Position numbers and translations under genes: made by a program
From: Pimelobacter simplex
Lineage (GTDB): Bacteria; Actinomycetota; Actinomycetes; Propionibacteriales; Nocardioidaceae
DNA length: 64,000 nucleotides
Direction: 5' to 3'
Assembly (NCBI RefSeq): GCF_024662235.1
Contig: NZ_CP096276.1
Coordinates: 1,550,001-1,614,000, forward strand
The notes under the pieces: model-generated
Seen by the model: only the letters and a program-made list of their open reading frames with translations
The model's database searches: none
What the model was told of the DNA's origin: nothing
Part shown: in pieces, positions 54,421-61,569 of the stretch
Layout of the letters: every line of letters begins with the position of its first letter
How positions within the stretch are numbered: position 1 is the stretch's first letter

Positions 54421-55883
54421 CGAGCCCGTCCGGCGCGCCGCCGGTCGCGCGCGCCGCTCAGCCCTCGCCCGACGGGGCGGCCCGGATGCAGCGCGGCCTC
54501 GGCGTCGTACCGATGGTGCTCATGGTGGTCGCCGCGGCCGCGCCGCTGGCCGTGGTGACCGCCAGCGTCCCGGTCATCATCTCGGCCAGCGGGAGCACCG
54601 CCGCGCCGCAGTTCTTCATGGTGGCGACCGTCGTCCTGTGCCTGTTCTCGGTCGGCTTCACGTCGATGAGCAAGCACGTCCCGAACGCCGGTGCGTTCTA
54701 CTCCTACATCCAGCGCGGGCTGGGCCGGCACGTCGGCGTCGGCGCGGCCGCGCTGGCGCTCGGGTCGTACGCCGTCATGCTCATCGCGCTCTACGCCTAC
54801 CTCGGCGTCGCCACCTCGACGCTGCTCGACCGGGTCCACGTCGGCGTGCCCTGGTGGTGCAGTGCCCTCGCGTGGGTGCTCGCCGTCGGTCTGCTCGGCT
54901 ACCGCGACATCGAGCTGAGCTCGAAGGTCCTGGCCGTGCTCCTGGTGGCCGAGACGCTGGCGGTCGTCGTCCTCGACGTCGCGATCGTGGGCCACGGCGG
55001 CGCCGACGGGTTGAGCGCGACGCCGTTGTCGCCGTCCAGCTTCGCGACGGGGGCGCCGAGCCTCGGCCTGATGTTCGCCTTCTTCTGCTTCATCGGCTTC
55101 GAGGCGACCGCGGTCTTCCGCAACGAGGCCAAGGATCCCGACCGGACCATCCCGCGCGCGACCTACGTCGCGGTCGTCTTCATCGGGGTGTTCTACGCGT
55201 TCGCCGCCTGGGTCGTGGTGCAGGGGCTCGGCGTCGGCCAGGCCGTCGACCAGGCGTCGCAGGACCCCGAGGACGTCGTGCAGAACCTCGCCGCCACCTA
55301 CGTCTCGCCGATCCTGACCGACGTGATCCAGGTGCTGCTGGTGACGAGCTTCTTCGCGTGCGTGCTGTCGTTCCACAACGTCATCACGCGTTACCAGTTC
55401 ACTCTGGCGACCAAGGGCCTGCTGCCGGCCGCGATCGCCGAGGTGAGCGACCGGCACCGCACGCCGTCGCGCTCCTCGCTGACCTTCACGACCATCTCGT
55501 TCGCCGCGGTGGCGACCGTCGCGCTGCTCGGGTGGGACCCGATCGGCCAGACCTACGTGTGGTTCTCCGGCGCCTCCACCTTGGGGCTCATCGCGCTGAT
55601 GGCGATGACCAGCCTGGCGGTGATCGTCTTCTTCCGCACCAAGGCGCCGGGCCCGAGCGTGTGGCACGCGGTGATCGCGCCGGGCCTGGCGTGCGCGGGG
55701 CTGACGGTGATCCTGGTGGTGATCATCGCCAACTTCTCGCTGCTGGTCGGGAGCACCGGCACGGCCGTCGTCCTCGGCTGCGGCATCGCGGCGACCTTCG
55801 TCTCCGGACTGGTCGTCGCCGAGCGGACCCGGCGCACCCGGCCCGACCGCTACGCGGCGCTGGACCAGGACGGCGCGGCCTGA
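54417..55883 (+). CDS. APC-superfamily permease
   Basis: A 488-residue transporter with about 12 membrane spans after a ~30-residue cytoplasmic N-terminus. The first membrane segment region (GVVPMVLMVVAAAAPLAVV), the later FAFFCFIGFEATAVFRNEAKDP and SFHNVITRYQF are characteristic of the amino acid-polyamine-organocation superfamily. Coupled to the aldehyde dehydrogenase gene (ATGA), it is the probable uptake system for the substrate of this cluster, likely an amino compound. A long hairpin terminator follows. Confidence 0.88.
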   Translation: MTSPSGAPPVARAAQPSPDGAARMQRGLGVVPMVLMVVAAAAPLAVVTASVPVIISASGSTAAPQFFMVATVVLCLFSVGFTSMSKHVPNAGAFYSYIQRGLGRHVGVGAAALALGSYAVMLIALYAYLGVATSTLLDRVHVGVPWWCSALAWVLAVGLLGYRDIELSSKVLAVLLVAETLAVVVLDVAIVGHGGADGLSATPLSPSSFATGAPSLGLMFAFFCFIGFEATAVFRNEAKDPDRTIPRATYVAVVFIGVFYAFAAWVVVQGLGVGQAVDQASQDPEDVVQNLAATYVSPILTDVIQVLLVTSFFACVLSFHNVITRYQFTLATKGLLPAAIAEVSDRHRTPSRSSLTFTTISFAAVATVALLGWDPIGQTYVWFSGASTLGLIALMAMTSLAVIVFFRTKAPGPSVWHAVIAPGLACAGLTVILVVIIANFSLLVGSTGTAVVLGCGIAATFVSGLVVAERTRRTRPDRYAALDQDGAA

Positions 55884-55905
55884 CCTGACCTGACCTGCCC
55901 CGGAC

Positions 55906-55948
55906 ACGCGCAGGCCCGGCCCCCGCCTGGGGGACCGGGCCTGTGCGT
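55906..55948. terminator. bidirectional hairpin terminator
   Basis: A 14-pair outer stem (ACGCGCAGGCCCGG with CCGGGCCTGTGCGT, one G-U pair) continues as CCCCC/GGGGG around a GCCT loop. It lies between the convergent permease and hydratase genes. A TGACC tandem repeat (55881-55898) precedes it. Confidence 0.8.
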
Positions 55949-55961
55949 CGCTCCCGTCAGG

Positions 55962-56807
55962 TCACAGCGCGGTCGTGCGTCCCAGCAGGTGGGGCGCACC
56001 CGACTTGGGGTTGACCAGCGTGAAGTCCCAGCCGCTCGCCGTACCGTCGGCGCCGAACTGCGCCTTGCCCGGCAGGAAGATCGGCTTCTTGAACGCCACC
56101 TCGACCTTGACCGCGTCGGGCAGCCGGTTCTCGAGCGCCGCGATGCAGCGCGCCTTGCTCCACATGCCGTGGGCGATGTGGCGCGGGAAGCCGAGGGCCT
56201 TGGCGGTCAGCGGGTAGAGGTGGATCGGGTTGTGGTCGCCCGACACCGCCGCGTAGCGCCGGCCGAGGTCGCTGCCCAGGCTCCACACGGGGCCCTTGGC
56301 GTCGACGGCGACCAGGCTCATACCCGGGTCGCCGTTGTCCTTGTCGCCCTTGCCGACCCGCAGGTACGTCGACACCGACTCCCACACGACCTCGTCGCCG
56401 ACGGTGCCGGTGACGTTCATGTCCCAGGCACGGCCCTTGGTGCTGGCCCGCAGGTTGTCGGCGGTCAGCGCCAGCGACACGGTCTCGCCGATGGCGACGG
56501 GACGGTGCTGGACGATCGTGTTCTCCAGGTGCACCGAGCCGATGGCCGGGAACGGGAAGGACGCGTCGGTCATCAGCTGCATGTGGAGCGGGAACGCCAG
56601 CATGTGCAGGTAGGGGAGCGGGGCGACGTCCTTGTTCGGGAAGCCGCACACGTCGGCGTACCGCTGGACCTGGGCGCGCTCGACCACGACGTCGTCGCGG
56701 CGCAGCGTCACCGTGGGCAGCGCACCGCCGGTCTTCTTGATGCCCGGCAGCTGGTTGAGGCCCGGGACGGCGGGCAGCGCCGCCTTGAGCATCACGGGGA
56801 GAGCCAT
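55962..56807 (-). CDS. MaoC/R-hydratase-like dehydratase (HtdX-like)
   Basis: A 281-residue double-hotdog protein. The hydratase-2 motif appears as YAAVSGDHNPIHLYPLTA, with the Asp and His of the catalytic dyad, followed by FPRHIAHGMW. Such enzymes hydrate enoyl-CoA or dehydrate 3-hydroxyacyl-CoA/ACP. Order and orientation (htdX-like, fabG4-like, divergent fadA2-like thiolase) match the Mycobacterium tuberculosis Rv0241c-Rv0242c-Rv0243 cluster. The start at 56807 lies two bases after the fabG stop, so the two are co-translated. Confidence 0.88.
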   Translation of the reverse strand: MALPVMLKAALPAVPGLNQLPGIKKTGGALPTVTLRRDDVVVERAQVQRYADVCGFPNKDVAPLPYLHMLAFPLHMQLMTDASFPFPAIGSVHLENTIVQHRPVAIGETVSLALTADNLRASTKGRAWDMNVTGTVGDEVVWESVSTYLRVGKGDKDNGDPGMSLVAVDAKGPVWSLGSDLGRRYAAVSGDHNPIHLYPLTAKALGFPRHIAHGMWSKARCIAALENRLPDAVKVEVAFKKPIFLPGKAQFGADGTASGWDFTLVNPKSGAPHLLGRTTAL

Positions 56808-56809
56808 GC

Positions 56810-58156
56810 TCAGGCCCCCAGCATCATCTGGCCGCAGACCCGCACGACATTGCCGTTGACGCCCGACGACGCCGGATTGGCGTACCAGGCGATCGTCTCG
56901 GCGACGTCGACCGGGAGCCCGCCCTGGGACATGGCGTTGAGGCGCTGGCCGACCTCGCGGGTGGCGAACGGGACGGCCGCGGTCATCTGGGTGATGATGA
57001 AGCCCGGCGCGACGGCGTTGATGGTGATGCCGTCCTTCAGCTCGTCGGCGAAGCTGTCGACGAGGCCGATGACGCCGGCCTTGGACGCGGCGTAGTTGGT
57101 CTGGCCCACGTTGCCGGCGATGCCGGCGATCGAGGCGACGCCCACGATCGAGCCGCCCTTGTTGACCACGCCCTGGTCGAGCAGCTCGCGGGTGATGAGC
57201 TCGGGAGCGGTGAGATTGACCGCGATCACCGAGGTCCAGCGGTCGCCCTTGTCGTTGGCCGCCATGTTGGCGAGCTTGCGGTCGCGGGTGATGCCGGCGT
57301 TGTGGACGACCACGTCCACGCCGCCGTGCTTCTCCTTGAGGTGGTGCGCGATCCGCTGGGGGGCGTCCTTGCCGGTGATGTCGAGGGTGAGCCAGTCGCC
57401 CTCGAGCTCGTTCATGAGCGCCTGGAGCTCGCTGGCCGCCTGCGGTACGTCGACCCCGACCACCGTCGCGCCGTCGCGGTGCAGCACCCGGGCGATCGCC
57501 TCGCCGATGCCGCGGCTCGCGCCGGTGACGAGCGCGACCTTGCCGGCCAGCGGCTGGGTCCAGTCGTCGACCGCGGTCGTGGTGGCCTTGCCGTGGGCGC
57601 CGATCCGGATGACCTGGCCCGAGACGTAGGCCGACTTGGGGGAGAGGAGGAACGCCAGCGTGCTGGTCGCGGCGGCCTCCTGGCCCTCGGCGACGTAGAC
57701 GAGCTGCGAGGTCGCGCCGCGGCCGAGCTCCTTGCCGAGGCTGCGGGTGAAGCCCTCGAGCGCGCGCTGCGCGATCCGCTCGCCGCCCTTGGTCTGCTCG
57801 GGCGGCGTACCGAGGACGACGACGCGGGCGCACGGCTCGAGGCTGCGCAGCACCGGGGTGAAGAAGTCGCGCAGCGCGACCAGGTCGCCGGCGTCCTGGA
57901 GCCCGGTGGCGTCGAAGACGAGGCCCTTGAGCTTCTGGCCGTCCTCGGCGGCGGTGGTCGACGCGACGCCGATCAGGTCGAGCAGGCCGGGCAGCGACTC
58001 GGCGAGGCGGCCGGTGCCGCCGACCAGCACGGTGCCCTGCACGAGCGGGTCACCGGCGGTGTAGCGGTCGAGCTCGACCGGGTTGGGCAGACCGAGGTTC
58101 TTGACGAGGATCTTGCCGATCGGGGAGCTCACGAAGCCCTGGTACTTGTCGCTCAT
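56810..58156 (-). CDS. fabG4: high-molecular-weight 3-oxoacyl-ACP/CoA reductase (FabG4-like)
   Basis: A 448-residue reductase, longer than ordinary 250-residue FabG. An N-terminal flavodoxin-like domain (~1-200) precedes the NAD(P)-binding short-chain dehydrogenase domain. That domain starts at VALVTGASRGIGEAIA, with the catalytic Ser/Tyr/Lys in GVASIAG...TNYAASKAG. This two-domain form is the FabG4 type. It reduces 3-oxoacyl groups to 3-hydroxyacyl, feeding the HtdX-like dehydratase. It is first in a two-gene operon, divergent from the thiolase gene across 156 bp that hold the putative TetR site. Confidence 0.92.
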   Translation of the reverse strand: MSDKYQGFVSSPIGKILVKNLGLPNPVELDRYTAGDPLVQGTVLVGGTGRLAESLPGLLDLIGVASTTAAEDGQKLKGLVFDATGLQDAGDLVALRDFFTPVLRSLEPCARVVVLGTPPEQTKGGERIAQRALEGFTRSLGKELGRGATSQLVYVAEGQEAAATSTLAFLLSPKSAYVSGQVIRIGAHGKATTTAVDDWTQPLAGKVALVTGASRGIGEAIARVLHRDGATVVGVDVPQAASELQALMNELEGDWLTLDITGKDAPQRIAHHLKEKHGGVDVVVHNAGITRDRKLANMAANDKGDRWTSVIAVNLTAPELITRELLDQGVVNKGGSIVGVASIAGIAGNVGQTNYAASKAGVIGLVDSFADELKDGITINAVAPGFIITQMTAAVPFATREVGQRLNAMSQGGLPVDVAETIAWYANPASSGVNGNVVRVCGQMMLGA

Positions 58157-58231
58157 GCTCAGGTCGCAATCTGTGTGGGTTCAGCGGAAGGTTTGTCCAC
58201 GGGCCGGGCCCGCTCGTAGTCTATGTAACTA

Positions 58232-58255
58232 GATGTGTAACTCTGAGTCCACATT
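58232..58255. promoter_or_regulatory. candidate TetR operator between fabG4 and fadA2
   Basis: GATGTG (58232-58237) and CACATT (58250-58255) are inverted with 12 bp between. The left half, GATGTGTAACTC, is the same at 11 of 12 bases as the left half of the palindrome in front of the nearby tetR gene (60379-60390). This suggests one regulator binds both places. Confidence 0.55.
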
Positions 58256-58312
58256 TCGTGATCTGGCACTCAAACGGTTCTCCTGAGGACCGACAGAGGT
58301 GAGGATGGAACC

Positions 58313-59593
58313 ATGGCAGACACTGTTCGTCGGGCCGCCGTACTCGGCGGTAACCGGATCCCCTTCGCTCGCTCCAACGGGGCCTACGCCACCGCCTCCA
58401 ACCAGGAGATGCTGACCGCCGCGCTCGACGGCCTGGTGGCGCGCTTCGGGCTGGAGGGTGAACGTCTCGGCGAGGTCGCCGGCGGCGCCGTCCTCAAGCA
58501 CAGCCGCGACTTCAACCTGGTCCGCGAGTCGGTGCTCGGCACCAAGCTCGCGCCCGAGACCGCGGCCGTCGACCTGCAGCAGGCCTGCGGCACCGGCCTC
58601 CAGGCGATCAACTACATCGCCAACAAGATCAAGCTCGGCCAGATCGAGTCCGGCATCGGCGGCGGTGTCGACACCACCTCCGACGCGCCGATCGCCATCT
58701 CCGAGAAGCTCCGCAAGAAGCTCATCCAGCTCAACAACGCGCGCTCCACCAAGGACCGCCTCGCGATCCTCGCCACCATCCGCCCCGGCGACATCGGCCT
58801 GGCGATCCCGTCCAACGGCGAGCCGCGCACCCGCCTGTCGATGGGCGACCACCAGGCACTGACCGCCCTGGAGTGGCAGATCGCCCGCGAGGCCCAGGAC
58901 GAGCTCGCCGTCACCTCGCACCACCACCTCGCCGCGTCGTACGACGAGGGGTGGCAGGACGACCTCATCACCCCGTTCCGCGGCCTGGAGCGCGACAACA
59001 ACCTGCGCGCCGACTCCTCGCTCGAGAAGCTCGCCAAGCTCAAGCCGGTCTTCGGCAAGGGCGAGGCGGCGACCATGACGGCCGGCAACTCGACCCCGCT
59101 GACCGACGGCGCGTCCGCCGTACTGCTGGGGTCGGAGGAGTGGGCCGAGGCCCACGGCCTCGAGGTGCTCGCCTACTTCGTCGACTCCGAGGTCGCCGCG
59201 GTCGACTTCGTCAACGGTGCCGAGGGCCTGCTCATGGCGCCGGCGTACGCCGTACCGCGGATGCTGGAGCGCAACGGCCTGACCCTCCAGGACTTCGACT
59301 TCTACGAGATCCACGAGGCCTTCGCCTCGCAGGTGCTCTCGACGCTCGCCGCCTGGGAGAGCCCGGTGTTCTGCAAGGAGCGCCTCGGCCTCGACGCCCC
59401 CCTGGGCTCCATCGACCGCGCCAAGCTCAACGTCAAGGGCTCCTCGCTCGCCGCGGGCCACCCGTTCTCGGCGACCGGCGGCCGGATCGTGGCCAACACG
59501 GCCAAGCTCCTCCAGGCCAACGGCGGCGGCCGGGCACTGATCTCGGTCTGCGCGGCCGGTGGCCAGGGCGTCGTCGCGATCATGGAGCGCTGA
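58313..59593 (+). CDS. acetyl-CoA acyltransferase, thiolase (FadA2-like)
   Basis: A 426-residue thiolase. Active-site residues are Cys92 (QQACGTGLQ, acyl nucleophile), His383 (AAGHPFSATGGR) and Cys413 (SVCAAGGQG, proton transfer). It cleaves 3-ketoacyl-CoA or condenses acetyl-CoA. A ribosome site GAGGTGAGG precedes ATG 58313. Divergent from fabG4-htdX, it completes a reductase-dehydratase-thiolase set for fatty-acid turnover as in mycobacteria, and is followed by a strong terminator. Confidence 0.93.
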   Translation: MADTVRRAAVLGGNRIPFARSNGAYATASNQEMLTAALDGLVARFGLEGERLGEVAGGAVLKHSRDFNLVRESVLGTKLAPETAAVDLQQACGTGLQAINYIANKIKLGQIESGIGGGVDTTSDAPIAISEKLRKKLIQLNNARSTKDRLAILATIRPGDIGLAIPSNGEPRTRLSMGDHQALTALEWQIAREAQDELAVTSHHHLAASYDEGWQDDLITPFRGLERDNNLRADSSLEKLAKLKPVFGKGEAATMTAGNSTPLTDGASAVLLGSEEWAEAHGLEVLAYFVDSEVAAVDFVNGAEGLLMAPAYAVPRMLERNGLTLQDFDFYEIHEAFASQVLSTLAAWESPVFCKERLGLDAPLGSIDRAKLNVKGSSLAAGHPFSATGGRIVANTAKLLQANGGGRALISVCAAGGQGVVAIMER

Positions 59594-59610
59594 GGCTCCG
59601 CTCGCTCGCG

Positions 59611-59646
59611 CGAACGGCCCGCTCCCTGTCGGGGGCGGGCCGTTCG
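59611..59646. terminator. thiolase gene terminator
   Basis: A 16-pair stem (CGAACGGCCCGCTCCC with GGGGGCGGGCCGTTCG, one G-U pair) and TGTC loop, 18 bp after the stop. It probably also serves the convergent tetR gene. Confidence 0.85.
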
Positions 59647-59673
59647 TCGTACGGGCTGGGCTGGGGGTGGGGT

Positions 59674-60363
59674 TCAGGCGGCGGTGACCAGCGCCAGCGC
59701 CGAGCGGACCATGTAGGAGCGCACCTGCTCCGACGAGATCTCGCCGACCGTCGGGATCCCTGGCGCGATCTCGCTGACCAGGATGCCCAGCCGGGCGAGC
59801 TGGAGCGCCCCGAGCCCGCTGGCGTAGAGCGCGTTGGCGAGCAGGATCGGGTCGTCGGTGAGGTGGAAGGCGCCCTTGTCGACGCCGGTGGCCAGCGTCT
59901 CGGAGAGCACCGTCAGGCACGAGGTGATGCCGCGCCCCAGCTTGAACAGCGGCCCCTCGGCGATCTCGTCGAGCAGCTCGTCACCCGGCCGCACCATCAG
60001 CGCCTGCGCGCAGTCCACGAACGCCGGGTGTGCGACGCCGTAGTCGACGAAGGCACCCACGATCGCCTCGAGCTGCCGGGCCGGCTCCTCGGACCCGGCC
60101 GCGGCCGCGGCCATCACGTCGTGCAGCTCCTCGAGGTAGCCCACGAGCGTGAGCGCGAAGAGCTCCTCCTTGCCGGTGAAGTGCCGGTAGACGATCGCTC
60201 GGTTGATCCCGACCGCGCTCGCGACCTCCTCGATCTGCACGTCCCGCACACCCTTGGAGTCGAAGATCTGCCGCGTCGCTGCGATGATCTCCGCCTGGCG
60301 CGCCTTGCGGCGCGCTGCGGCCGCCTTGCGGCGTCCGCCGGTTGCGGGTGCGTGGGTCGCCAT
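59674..60363 (-). CDS. TetR-family transcriptional regulator of the fabG4/fadA2 cluster
   Basis: A 229-residue TetR protein. A basic Ala/Arg/Lys N-terminus precedes a helix-turn-helix at about residues 25-70 (RQIFDSKGVRDVQIEEVASA, then VGINRAIVYRHF). The C-terminal ligand/dimer domain is helical. The gene faces the thiolase gene, as the TetR gene near the same cluster does in mycobacteria. A palindrome just upstream of its start resembles the site between fabG4 and fadA2, pointing to autoregulation and control of the lipid genes, probably with acyl-CoA or a lipid as effector (inference). Confidence 0.9.
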   Translation of the reverse strand: MATHAPATGGRRKAAAARRKARQAEIIAATRQIFDSKGVRDVQIEEVASAVGINRAIVYRHFTGKEELFALTLVGYLEELHDVMAAAAAGSEEPARQLEAIVGAFVDYGVAHPAFVDCAQALMVRPGDELLDEIAEGPLFKLGRGITSCLTVLSETLATGVDKGAFHLTDDPILLANALYASGLGALQLARLGILVSEIAPGIPTVGEISSEQVRSYMVRSALALVTAA

Positions 60364-60378
60364 GGGGCGAGTGTACGC

Positions 60379-60404
60379 GATGTGCAACTCGGTGTTGCAA
60401 CATC
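60379..60404. promoter_or_regulatory. TetR autoregulatory operator
   Basis: Arms GATGT (60379-60383) and ACATC (60400-60404), with inner GCAAC and GTTGC also inverted, make a 26-bp near-palindrome 16 to 41 bases upstream of the tetR start. It shares its left half with the site at 58232. Confidence 0.6.
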
Positions 60405-60416
60405 TCGGTCTGGGAG

Positions 60417-60812
60417 TCAGAGCCCCACGGGCACGACCGCTCCGTTGAGGGCCCGCGCCCCGGTGCTCGCAGCTGCGCGGTTGCCGTTCTTGGCGACCAC
60501 GACGACGCCGCGAGCGACACCGACGTACCCACCGTCGGGGAACGCGATGTCGACCAGGTCGAGCCACTGGATCTGCTGGCGCTCGTTCTTGAAGGTGATG
60601 AGGTTGACCCGCTTCCCGCGCAGGTTGCACACGAGCGAGCTCTTCGTCATCCCGCCGGCGCCTTCCGCCAGGCGGACGCTCTTGCAGCCGACTGCCTTGG
60701 CGATCGCCTTCGCCTGCTGGTTGTACCCAGGGCGGTAGGCCGCTTGCGAGGGTGCCGCCGCCGTGAGGACGAGGGCAGCGGTGAGTGAGGCGACGGCGAG
60801 AGGACGGTGCAT
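60417..60812 (-). CDS. small secreted protein of unknown function
   Basis: A 131-residue protein with a clear signal peptide (MHRPLAVASLTAALVLTAAA, cleavage after PSQA near residue 24). The mature part has two cysteines (VGCKS, LVCNL) that may form a disulfide and a beta-rich pattern (VNLITFKNERQQIQWLDLVD). I recognise no family. It sits upstream of tetR on the same strand, separated by the operator, so it likely has its own transcript. At its 5' side lies the duplicated ligB fragment. Confidence 0.7.
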   Translation of the reverse strand: MHRPLAVASLTAALVLTAAAPSQAAYRPGYNQQAKAIAKAVGCKSVRLAEGAGGMTKSSLVCNLRGKRVNLITFKNERQQIQWLDLVDIAFPDGGYVGVARGVVVVAKNGNRAAASTGARALNGAVVPVGL

Positions 60813-60851
60813 GGCGGGACCTGTTCTGCTTCGGGTTCTGGTGAGGGCAGG

Positions 60852-61112
60852 TCAGGGCGTCAGCAGCCCGCGCACCGTCTCGATCGTGTCCGCCTCGTCC
60901 GCCGACTTGTCGTCCCGGTACCGCACCACCCGCGCGAACCGCAGCGCCAGCCCACCCGGGTAGCGCGTCGAGCGCTGGAGCCCGTCGAAGGCGATCTCGA
61001 CGACCTGCTCGGGCCGCACGGTCACGACCCACCCGTCGTCGGACACCTCCAGCGACCGGAACCGCTCGGTCTGCCAGGTGAGCATCTCGTCGGTCATGCC
61101 CTTGAAGGTCTT
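60852..61112 (-). pseudogene. duplicated 3' fragment of ligB
   Basis: Reads as the last 81 residues of the LigB-type DNA ligase (from [10 protein letters not shown] to ETVRGLLTP) with no ligase upstream of it in this copy. It repeats 242 bp of the intact ligB at 61604-61845 with only two mismatches. The ending VRGLLTP resembles the natural end of mycobacterial LigB (VRALY), so this copy may be the original 3' end, cut off from its gene by the insert at 61113-61603. It lacks the catalytic lysine and cannot ligate alone. Confidence 0.8.
60871..61112. repeat. 242-bp direct repeat, copy A
   Basis: Nearly identical to 61604-61845, same orientation, offset 733 bp; I count two mismatches. The sequence diverges sharply at both ends. 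The pair flanks the 491-bp insert carrying a foreign-looking gene. Confidence 0.9.
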
Positions 61113-61148
61113 TAGGAGTGGTGGCTGATCGGCGTGTGGCGGACGCCG

Positions 61149-61556
61149 TCACTCAGCGGCCAGGTCCGCCGCGAACACTCCCGCAGCCTTGATCGGCCGC
61201 CGCCGCCACCACCAGCCGTCCTTGTTCTCGACCCGGTAGAACCGCCCGATCGCAGAGCCACCGTCGTCCTCGGTAGCCGTCTTGAAGCGAGCGTCGAGGA
61301 CCTTCAACTCCTCGGCTCGTGCGTCTCGAACCCGGTCCGTCAGCATCGGCCACACGAGAGAGAGCCAGTCGCGACAAGCCATGTCATTCGTGTACTCGTC
61401 GACCATCTGGTCATAGCCCCGCTCGACCTCTGCGACGAGGGACGCCCAAGCGTCGAACATCTCGTTCAGCGTGAACGCCTTGCGCCAACCCTGAGCGTAG
61501 AGCTCGCGGGATGCGCGGTCGATGGACTCGTAGTCCTCGGCGGCCATCTCGCCCAT
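61149..61556 (-). CDS. unknown 135-aa protein inside the ligB duplication
   Basis: A soluble helical protein (MGEMAAEDYESIDRASREL ... RPIKAAGVFAADLAAE). ATG 61556 is the likely start; ATG 61547 and a longer open frame upstream are alternatives. Trp- and Met-rich segments (DWLSLVWPML, DGWWWRRRP) are notable. Its codon use is less GC-biased than that of ligB on either side, suggesting recent transfer. It matches no family I know. It lies entirely within the insert between the two 242-bp repeats, on the same strand as ligB. Confidence 0.6.
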   Translation of the reverse strand: MGEMAAEDYESIDRASRELYAQGWRKAFTLNEMFDAWASLVAEVERGYDQMVDEYTNDMACRDWLSLVWPMLTDRVRDARAEELKVLDARFKTATEDDGGSAIGRFYRVENKDGWWWRRRPIKAAGVFAADLAAE

Positions 61557-61569
61557 GGCTCGAACCCTG

